From Bacteroidales bacterium UBA3764 (GTDB taxonomy: Bacteria; Bacteroidota; Bacteroidia; Bacteroidales; UBA932): a stretch of DNA of 19,213 nucleotides. Positions within the stretch are counted from its first letter, which is position 1; the number at the start of each line of letters is the position of its first letter. The notes under the pieces were generated by a model. That model saw only the letters and a program-made list of their open reading frames with translations, had not been told where the DNA came from and ran no database searches. Positions 13,894 through 19,110 of the stretch are shown one piece after another. A program made the translations under genes and the position numbers. Where the stretch lies: positions 14,767-33,979 of the forward strand of contig DFFY01000074.1 of assembly GCA_002371115.1 (NCBI GenBank), read 5' to 3'.

Positions 13894-14988
13894 TTATTTT
13901 TTGTAGTTAGTTTGATAAAATCTCTTTTTCACCACCTTGCCGGGGAACACTTTCTTGCGGATACGGATGCAAAGGGGCGTATCCAGGGCGCTGAACGCCT
14001 TGTCCACCAGGGCAAAACAAATGCTCTTGTCCAGCGAGATGGAATGGTAACCGGTGGTTACAATGCCAACTTCCTGTCCGTCAGGTGTTTCCACCGGATA
14101 GCCAGCGCGCGGAATGGCTTTGTCCTCTATCTCTATTCCCACCAGCTTGCGGGCCAGGTTGCCGGCCTTCTGGTCCAGCAGGGCTTCCTTGCCGATGAAA
14201 TCCTTCTCATACTTGCAGAACATGCCCAGGCCGGCCATCACGGGGCTGATTTCCGGACTGAGTTCGTCTCCGTACAAGGGCAGGCCGGCCTCGAAGCGGA
14301 GGGTGTCCCGGCAGCCCAGGCCGCAGGGCTGTACGCCTGCCTGGAGGAGTTTGTCCCAGATTTCCACAATGTTCTCGCAGGTGGTATAGAGTTCAAAACC
14401 GTCTTCTCCGGTGTAGCCGGTACGGCTAAGGATGAGACGTTCCCCGTTGTACTCCACGTCGCAGAAGGTGTAGAAGGACAGGCTGGCCGCTTCCTTGTAA
14501 CCCAAGACTTCCATGATGGTTTTCTCCGCTTCAGGCCCTTGCACGGCAATTTGGCCGATGCGCGGCGAGGCATTGTCCAGCCGGACGTCATAGCCCTTGG
14601 CCTGCTCCTGAATCCAGGCAAAATCCTTGTCGATGTTGGCGGCGTTCACCACCAGCAGGAAATGGTCCGCGAGGAACTCCCGGTACACCAGGAGGTCATC
14701 CACGGTGCCCCCGTCCGGATAGCACATCATGCCGTACAGCACCTTGCCGGGCTCGTAGCCGCGGATGTCGTTGGTGAAGATGTGGTTGATAAATTCCTCG
14801 GCCTGAGGACCTTTCACAAAGATTTCTCCCATGTGGGACACATCGAACATGCCCACATGCTGCCGGACGGCGTTGTGTTCTATGGTAATGGAACTGTACT
14901 GGATGGGCATGATGTATCCCGCAAAGGGACTCATCTTGGCGTCCAAGGCCACGTGGGCATCGTACAGACAGGTTTTTAGTTCTGACAT
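13894..14988 (-). CDS. gcvT: Aminomethyltransferase (glycine cleavage T protein)
   Basis: A 364-residue tetrahydrofolate-dependent T-protein. It releases ammonia from the aminomethyl-lipoyl H protein and forms 5,10-methylene-tetrahydrofolate. Recognisable blocks are HNAVRQHVGMFDVSHMGEIFVKGP, FTNDIRGYEPGKVLYGMMCYPDGG with VDDLLVYR, LSRTGYTGEDGFELY, and CGLGCRDTLRFEAGLPLYG. Its length and the Lys-rich C terminus (VVKKRFYQTNYKK) are typical. The start lies 2 nt after the stop of the arginase-family gene, leaving no room for a glycine riboswitch or a separate promoter in front of gcvT; expression probably depends on the promoter before that upstream gene. Confidence 0.97.
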   Translation of the reverse strand: MSELKTCLYDAHVALDAKMSPFAGYIMPIQYSSITIEHNAVRQHVGMFDVSHMGEIFVKGPQAEEFINHIFTNDIRGYEPGKVLYGMMCYPDGGTVDDLLVYREFLADHFLLVVNAANIDKDFAWIQEQAKGYDVRLDNASPRIGQIAVQGPEAEKTIMEVLGYKEAASLSFYTFCDVEYNGERLILSRTGYTGEDGFELYTTCENIVEIWDKLLQAGVQPCGLGCRDTLRFEAGLPLYGDELSPEISPVMAGLGMFCKYEKDFIGKEALLDQKAGNLARKLVGIEIEDKAIPRAGYPVETPDGQEVGIVTTGYHSISLDKSICFALVDKAFSALDTPLCIRIRKKVFPGKVVKKRFYQTNYKK

Positions 14989-14990
14989 AG

Positions 14991-15674
14991 CTATAAGTGT
15001 TTAATTATATGTGTGTACAATTCTATATTGGTTTCCCTGTTGATGCGGAGGTCTTCCGGCGTACCGCCCTTGGACGGCGAAATTTCTCCACAAATGTCAA
15101 TGGCGGCCACCTCCGTCCCTTCCATGATGCGGGTAAGCATCTGTTTCACCTGCTCCAGCGTATGGGTTCCCTGCGACCAATCCGTGCGGGCCCACTCCCG
15201 GCCCATGATGTCCTTGTCCAGCGATATATACACGCGCGCTCCCCTCCTTTGCTCCAGCCATCCTTCCGGCAGCGTTTCCGGGCAGCCTTCCGGGCCGATG
15301 GAGAGTACGCTCTCAAGCAGCGGATTCTCCTCCTGCATGGCCTTTACCCAACTTCCGCAACTGAGTACCCCGCCGAAGGCAGGCTCCTGGTTGTCCGGAT
15401 GGTGGTCCAAGAGAACCAGGTGGAAAGGCTCCGTCTCCCGGAGGGCCAGCAGGTGGCTCATGTAGTGGTAATCCCCACTGTCCAGAAAGCGCAGGCGCGG
15501 CAGTTCTTCCGGCAGTCCCCGACCTATCTCCTTCTGGGCGTCACAGTAACAGCAGGTGCCTTCCAGGGAGGTGAAATCCGCGTAAACGAGCTGTTCCCCC
15601 GCCTGTTCCTGCAGCCAAGGCAGGAAGCCCTGCGCCGTGTACGCGCCGCTGAAATCCGTGAGCAAAACTTTCAT
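14991..15674 (-). CDS. Arginase/ureohydrolase-family protein
   Basis: A compact 227-residue member of the arginase superfamily (arginases are usually about 300). The metal-site motifs appear in the proper order: GDYHY with His70, DHHPD with Asp90, His92 and Asp94 (the DxHxD motif), SLDKD with Asp153 and Asp155 (the DxD motif), and IDICGEISPSKGGTPED with Glu197 where arginase has its guanidinium-binding glutamate. This family hydrolyses guanidino compounds to urea and an amine. An intact dinuclear manganese site is thus predicted, but about 70 residues of the usual N-terminal part are absent, so the substrate is open. An unusual CCYC cluster lies at 41-44. It is the first gene of the glycine cleavage operon, with its stop 2 nt before the gcvT ATG. 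Confidence 0.8.
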   Translation of the reverse strand: MKVLLTDFSGAYTAQGFLPWLQEQAGEQLVYADFTSLEGTCCYCDAQKEIGRGLPEELPRLRFLDSGDYHYMSHLLALRETEPFHLVLLDHHPDNQEPAFGGVLSCGSWVKAMQEENPLLESVLSIGPEGCPETLPEGWLEQRRGARVYISLDKDIMGREWARTDWSQGTHTLEQVKQMLTRIMEGTEVAAIDICGEISPSKGGTPEDLRINRETNIELYTHIIKHL

Positions 15675-15678
15675 CTTT

Positions 15679-15686
15679 CAAATATA
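15679..15686 (-). promoter_or_regulatory. -7 box of the arginase-gcv operon
   Basis: The minus strand reads TATATTTG, a perfect TAnnTTTG, ending 4 nt before the ATG at 15674. No TTTG is visible 18-20 nt upstream, so strength is uncertain. It is the only promoter-like element in front of the seven-gene minus-strand run. Confidence 0.5.
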
Positions 15687-15711
15687 GTAAAAATAATCGG
15701 AAGAATTTCAC

Positions 15712-15719
15712 TATCTTTG
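15712..15719 (+). promoter_or_regulatory. -7 box of the RyR-domain membrane gene
   Basis: TATCTTTG matches TAnnTTTG fully and lies 23 nt before the ATG at 15743. The -33 position lacks TTTG. It is back to back with the leftward -7 box at 15679-15686, 25 bp apart. Confidence 0.5.
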
Positions 15720-15742
15720 TAAGGATTACAAAACTTATATAC

Positions 15743-17812
15743 ATGCACGCAGCTGTCCCCGATTTTCCGGTTTCCGTTTCCACCATGATTCTTTGGGCCG
15801 TTCTTCTCACCATCGTCGGCCTGTCTTTTGTCCAGTTTCTCCTGCACCTGAACAGGAAAGGGCACCGCAAACTGATCGGCCTCACCTTTTCCCTTCTCCT
15901 CATGGCGGGAACGGCCATCCATGTGGTGCTCCTCGCGCGTTCCGGGCACACCGTCACGGACGGCAACTGGATACAGCTGGTGCTGGTTTCGCTGGTCGCG
16001 GGGCTGGAAATGTTCATCGGCCATACCGTTGTGTTTGACGATATCATTGCCGCCGTCATCTTCCGGGAGCCGGCGCTCATGATAGCCTACCTCACCATTT
16101 TTGTCCTCATCCTGCTGTTCACCCTGAGCATGGTGGTGCTCATCATGCCCCGGCGCCTCAGGGACCGCACCTGGCTGCGCACCAATGCCTACAAAGCCGC
16201 CCGCGACCGCAAGAATCACATCTTCCTGGGCGTAGGTCCGTATTCCAAGCTCCTGGCCAAATCCATCCTGCGGGAATGGGAAGGCTCCAGCAAAAAAGAA
16301 CAGGGAGAAATCATCTTTGTAGATTTTCCCAATGTCGATGCCCACCATTCGGAGCTGTCTATCGGCGAGCTGGTGTCCAGCATCTTCGGCCAGAAGAAAG
16401 AACTCACTTTGGAAGAAGAACTGGGCAGCGAGCACTTCTCCCTGCTCAAAGGGCATCTTCCCGGCGGGGAAAGCACGCATTTCTGCCATGCCATCGGCCT
16501 GGACAAACTGGACAGATGGCTCAAAAACCCCCGCACCAGCCTGTATATCCTGAACCAGGACGAGCAGGAAAACTTCGAGCTCCTGAAGGCCCTGGCCCGG
16601 GACGGCAGCGTAAAGGCCAAAGGCTTCTTCTACACGCAAGAGCCGGACAGTTTTTATACGCTTTTCGCCCATATGGGCAAACGGCTGCGGGTATTGGATT
16701 CCCATTACATGTCGTTCATGCAGCTCAAACTGCGCCGCCCGGAAGTGCTGCCGGTCAATTATGTGGATATCGCCACAGATAAGGACGGACAGCCGCTGGG
16801 CTATGCGGAAGACGGTCTCAAGTCCCTGATTGTAGGCTTTGGAGAGTCGGGCCAGGAAGCCCTGCGCTACTTGCTGGAATTCGGTACGTTTGTGGGCAAG
16901 GATATGGAAATGGCGCCTTCTTCCATTACGGTGTACGATGAAGACCTGGAGAAAAACCGGGGCCATTTCCTGCATCTGGCACCGGCGCTCAAAAACGACC
17001 CTCGGCTGCTTTGGAAGCATGCCTCGGCCGGAACGGAAGCTTTCTGGGATCACTACGACCAGCTGCTGGACCAAGGCCTGCGTTATATGGTCGTTGCCAT
17101 GGACAAAGGGACTCGTAATGTCTCCCTGGCCATCCACCTGCTGCAGAGAGCTGCGCAGAAAGGCGTGGACCTGGGCAAGATGATTATCCTTGTCCGCGTA
17201 TGGCGCAGCGACCCGCACATTGAAGAACTCATCAACTATTATAACGAGGCATACGCGCCTGAGGGCGTGCGGGTTATCCGCATTTACGGACGCATGGAAA
17301 CCATCTGGAAACCAGATGTCATCAGCGGCCGCAGCCTCAAGCAGACGGCCATCCGCTTCTCCGAAGCCTTCCAGACCGCCAGCATCAACGGCGAAAGCTG
17401 GGACCAGCGCAGGGAGCGCCTGAGCCGGCCGGGCGGCAACCCGCTGGCCAGGCAGCAGGAACTCATGCGCCGGCAGGCCATGGAGATTGGACGCGCCCTG
17501 TTTGCTCCCACCCTGCTCCGCTTCGCTTCCAAGGACTTGAAAAAGGCCGCCAAGGATATTCCGGCCGCCTACACGGAAGAAACAGCCTGGCACTATCCCC
17601 GCAAAGACGCCACCTACAGCCGCCTGGAATACCTGGCCGCCGCCGAGCACCTGCACTGGATGAACCAGCTGGAGGTGAACGGCTATACGGACGGCCCGGA
17701 CGACGAACTCCTCCTCACCCACACCAACATGGTCCCCTACAAGGACATCCAGGACCCTATTCTCCGCCACATGTGCTGGATTGGCGTCAAAACCGCCCTG
17801 TCGCTGGAATAG
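15743..17812 (+). CDS. Membrane protein with two Rossmann (TrkA-N-like) segments and a RyR-like domain
   Basis: A 689-residue protein. Four hydrophobic helices (about residues 14-36, 44-65, 77-97, 111-135) are followed by a basic stop (PRRLRDR), so the rest is probably cytoplasmic. Two glycine-rich nucleotide-binding-like turns follow: FLGVGPYSK at 161-169, leading to FVDFPNVDA, and IVGFGESGQ at 363-371, leading to ITVYDED. The last 62 residues (EHLHWMNQLEVNGYTDGPDD ... LVPY-like MVPYKDI) resemble the RyR repeat first defined in ryanodine receptors and found in bacteria, often with TrkA-N domains. No potassium selectivity filter is seen, so a channel is not supported; a membrane-anchored ligand or nucleotide sensor is an inference. 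It stands alone, divergent from the gcv operon, and a repeat array begins 7 nt after its stop. Confidence 0.75.
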   Translation: MHAAVPDFPVSVSTMILWAVLLTIVGLSFVQFLLHLNRKGHRKLIGLTFSLLLMAGTAIHVVLLARSGHTVTDGNWIQLVLVSLVAGLEMFIGHTVVFDDIIAAVIFREPALMIAYLTIFVLILLFTLSMVVLIMPRRLRDRTWLRTNAYKAARDRKNHIFLGVGPYSKLLAKSILREWEGSSKKEQGEIIFVDFPNVDAHHSELSIGELVSSIFGQKKELTLEEELGSEHFSLLKGHLPGGESTHFCHAIGLDKLDRWLKNPRTSLYILNQDEQENFELLKALARDGSVKAKGFFYTQEPDSFYTLFAHMGKRLRVLDSHYMSFMQLKLRRPEVLPVNYVDIATDKDGQPLGYAEDGLKSLIVGFGESGQEALRYLLEFGTFVGKDMEMAPSSITVYDEDLEKNRGHFLHLAPALKNDPRLLWKHASAGTEAFWDHYDQLLDQGLRYMVVAMDKGTRNVSLAIHLLQRAAQKGVDLGKMIILVRVWRSDPHIEELINYYNEAYAPEGVRVIRIYGRMETIWKPDVISGRSLKQTAIRFSEAFQTASINGESWDQRRERLSRPGGNPLARQQELMRRQAMEIGRALFAPTLLRFASKDLKKAAKDIPAAYTEETAWHYPRKDATYSRLEYLAAAEHLHWMNQLEVNGYTDGPDDELLLTHTNMVPYKDIQDPILRHMCWIGVKTALSLE

Positions 17813-17818
17813 CCCGCC

Positions 17819-17914
17819 GTCATACCATGCGGTGGCACCCCTGTCATACCGTGCGGTGGCACCTGCCATACCGAGCGGTGTCCCCTGTCATACCGGGCGC
17901 AGCGAGTGTATCTC
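17819..17914 (+). repeat. Four tandem GTCATACC units
   Basis: Units starting at 17819, 17843, 17865 and 17887 share the core GTCATACCnnGCGGTGGCACC. Units 1 and 2 differ at few positions, unit 3 begins GCCATACC, and unit 4 ends GGGCGCAGCGAGTGTATCTC. Unit 4 resembles the dispersed GAGCGMAGCGAGGAATCTC element that I recall from intergenic regions of many Bacteroidota. The periods are 24, 22 and 22 nt. Confidence 0.75.
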
Positions 17915-17965
17915 CTGCCGTAAAGGCCACTGGCCCATAACTTATTGTTCCACTGCCAATTACGC

Positions 17966-17998
17966 ATAATCCTCGGCGCAAAAAGAGCCGAGGATTAT
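17966..17998 (+). terminator. Perfect 12-bp stem-loop downstream of the RyR-domain gene
   Basis: ATAATCCTCGGC (17966-17977) pairs without mismatch with GCCGAGGATTAT (17987-17998) across a 9-nt A-rich loop. It is 153 nt after the RyR-domain stop. There is no T-run after the stem, so intrinsic termination is plausible but not certain; it could also be an RNA-stability element. Confidence 0.5.
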
Positions 17999-18094
17999 CA
18001 GGAAAGTATTGAGAATCAACGTATTAGCAACCAGCAAAAAAACTCTCACCCCACTGACCTGCGCCGTTGCGCCGGAAGGGATACCCTCCTGGGG

Positions 18095-18124
18095 GACTCC
18101 ACTTCGCTTCGCTCAGTTCCGGCC
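18095..18124 (-). repeat. Degenerate GAGCGAAGCGAAG element
   Basis: The minus strand reads CCGGAACTGAGCGAAGCGAAG followed by TGGAGTC, close to the dispersed Bacteroidota intergenic element with a GAGCGAAGCGAGGAATCTC core. It is inverted relative to the fourth unit at 17887-17914. Family membership rests on memory of the motif. Confidence 0.45.
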
Positions 18125-18130
18125 CCGAAC

Positions 18131-18265
18131 GCCGCGATTGCAGGAAACCGGCCACAGAGATACTTCCAGATGCAACCGCGGAAAGGATTTTCCCCATATC
18201 GCCCCTTTTCTTTGCCGCGATTGCAAAATAAACGTCCCCAGAGCTCACCCAACTGCAATCGCGGC
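18131..18265. repeat. Four alternating copies of a 12-mer forming two hairpins
   Basis: GCCGCGATTGCA occurs at 18131-18142 and 18214-18225. Its reverse complement TGCAATCGCGGC is at 18254-18265 and a diverged copy (TGCAACCGCGGA) is at 18171-18182. Copies alternate in direction and start 40, 43 and 40 nt apart. Each forward copy pairs with the next inverted copy over a loop of exactly 28 nt, giving two equal-sized hairpins. The loop sequences differ. Confidence 0.7.
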
Positions 18266-18417
18266 TGGAGGAATACTGTCTATTCTAGTCCAGCTACTCT
18301 GGTGGCATACATTGATTGAAACCAGACGTATTGGGCTGGCCAGCTCTGCTGGACTGCCGGATACGGCTGACCGCTTCCCCACAACCTCCGGACCTTGATG
18401 TCGCTGGAGGTGGTCAC

Positions 18418-18506
18418 CATCGGCCAGCATCGGCCATCGGCACTGATACTGACTCGAAGGGCCATCGGCCTGGATCCTTCTCCCCTGGTACGGGGTACCA
18501 TCGGCC
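18418..18506. repeat. Five CATCGGC(C) copies
   Basis: CATCGGCC begins at 18418, 18428, 18463 and 18499, with a CATCGGCA copy at 18435. The first three are 7-10 nt apart and the others about 28-36 nt. The last copy abuts a small palindrome TGGTACGGGGTACCA (18487-18501). Confidence 0.55.
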
Positions 18507-18650
18507 CCAATCCTTGCCGGTCTCGAAATCCCCAATAGCAATATAAGAATCACTATATATAGAGAGGCATTGGCACTTGGGGGAAAGGCTGTTATCCTAA
18601 GCAGCACTACGACCTCCACCATTACCACATCAGCCAACACCTGCACCATG

Positions 18651-18666
18651 AGCGGCGGCAGCCGCT
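18651..18666. repeat. Mini-hairpin 1
   Basis: AGCGGC, loop GGCA, GCCGCT: a perfect 6-bp GC-rich stem with a 4-nt loop. It is one of three similar hairpins within 280 nt. Confidence 0.5.
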
Positions 18667-18697
18667 AGTGGGCCGGCTGGGCAGCGGGCTATCCGGA

Positions 18698-18712
18698 GGC
18701 AGCGCAGCTGCC
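18698..18712. repeat. Mini-hairpin 2
   Basis: GGCAGC, loop GCA, GCTGCC: a perfect 6-bp stem with a 3-nt loop. An alternative outer pairing TCCGG (18692-18696) with CCGGA (18711-18715) competes with it. Confidence 0.5.
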
Positions 18713-18783
18713 GGAGGATGCCATCGCAGGGCGGGCGGGAATCTTTTGTGCGGGAGCCAGTGGCGAGAGCGTGCGCGGGCCTG

Positions 18784-18839
18784 GGAGAGTCTCTCTGACT
18801 TCCGGGGAGCGCAGCGGACAGGAAGGCGGAGAGTCTCTC
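18784..18839. repeat. Two copies of a palindromic GGAGAGTCTCTC flanking a GCGCAGCGG core
   Basis: GGAGAGTCTCTC occurs at 18784-18795 and 18828-18839; its GAGAGTCTCTC part is itself a palindrome. Between them CTTCC (18800-18804) and GGAAG (18821-18825) form an inverted pair around AGCGCAGCGG, giving a nested symmetrical unit related in look to the other GCGCAGCG elements in this region. Confidence 0.55.
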
Positions 18840-18911
18840 CTGCGTGGCAAATGAGAGTGGAAGTCGCACAGGCGCGTCAGTGCCGGAGCGGCTGGAACCA
18901 AGGTGAGCTGG

Positions 18912-18927
18912 CCCAGCGTCAGCTGGG
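18912..18927. repeat. Mini-hairpin 3
   Basis: CCCAGC, loop GTCA, GCTGGG: a perfect 6-bp stem with a 4-nt loop, the same size as mini-hairpin 1 but with a different stem sequence. Confidence 0.5.
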
Positions 18928-18975
18928 ACTGCTGACCTTGACCGCTTTTATTCTGGTATCGGCCCACAACAGGTC

Positions 18976-19019
18976 CAGGTAGTGTAGGTAGTGATGATAG
19001 TACAGGTAGTGTAGGTAGT
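18976..19019 (+). repeat. 17-nt direct repeat made of GGTAGT units
   Basis: CAGGTAGTGTAGGTAGT is present identically at 18976-18992 and 19003-19019, 27 nt apart, separated by GATGATAGTA. Each copy itself holds two AGGTAGT units. The array ends about 34 nt before the promoter of the last gene. Confidence 0.8.
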
Positions 19020-19052
19020 TCAGGGACAAAGTAAAGTACATGCCAGAGGGAC

Positions 19053-19083
19053 ATTGAGATTCGGAGAGTTATGATTAAATTTG
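19053..19083 (+). promoter_or_regulatory. Promoter of the right-end gene
   Basis: ATTG (19053-19056), a 19-nt spacer and TAAATTTG (19076-19083) match the Bacteroidota consensus with one mismatch in the -33 element. A 27-nt leader precedes the ATG at 19111. Confidence 0.65.
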
Positions 19084-19110
19084 CAGGCGTAACCCCAAGA
19101 TATCATCGAC

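Larger units (their letters stand above)
17813..19052. other. Gene-free, repeat-rich intergenic region
   Basis: About 1.24 kb with no credible coding region. Open frames of 60-134 codons exist on both strands but overlap one another, lack family features, are low-complexity (Pro, Arg, Ser rich) and are not preceded by promoters like those of the real genes. Instead the stretch is a mosaic of short tandem, direct and inverted repeats and small hairpins, listed separately, with one AT-rich island near 18535-18570. No tRNA, rRNA, transposase or CRISPR-type array could be recognised. Confidence 0.7.

Noticed and set aside
13387..14979. A 530-codon open frame antisense to gcvT, gcvH and part of gcvPA
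   Set aside because: The minus-strand genes are certain, and the plus-strand translation is His/Gly/Val-rich with no recognisable domain.
14986..14993. Glycine riboswitch in front of gcvT
   Set aside because: Only 2 nt separate gcvT from the preceding gene. No paired aptamer-like sequence can fit, and none was seen before the first gene of the operon either.
15743..17812. Potassium channel or Trk transporter
   Set aside because: The Rossmann turns suggest TrkA, but the membrane part has no selectivity-filter motif or pore-loop pattern.
15671..17869. A 732-codon open frame antisense to the RyR-domain gene
   Set aside because: It mirrors the sense gene exactly. Long antisense frames are expected in GC-rich DNA with this codon bias. 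The translation has no family features, while the sense frame has membrane helices, Rossmann turns and a RyR-like end.
17819..17914. CRISPR array
   Set aside because: The units are directly adjacent with no unique spacers, and no cas genes are present.
18009..18398. A 129-codon open frame in the repeat region
   Set aside because: It runs through several hairpin repeats, its composition is low-complexity, and there is no promoter or recognisable family.
18245..18649. A 134-codon minus-strand frame with a hydrophobic start
   Set aside because: It covers the CATCGGCC repeats and the AT-rich island. The hydrophobic segment comes from AT-rich DNA, and nothing else supports a gene.
18668..19054. 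Overlapping open frames on both strands (18668-18982 plus, 18689-19054 minus)
   Set aside because: They are mutually exclusive and Pro/Arg/Ser-rich, and they traverse mini-hairpins and repeats.
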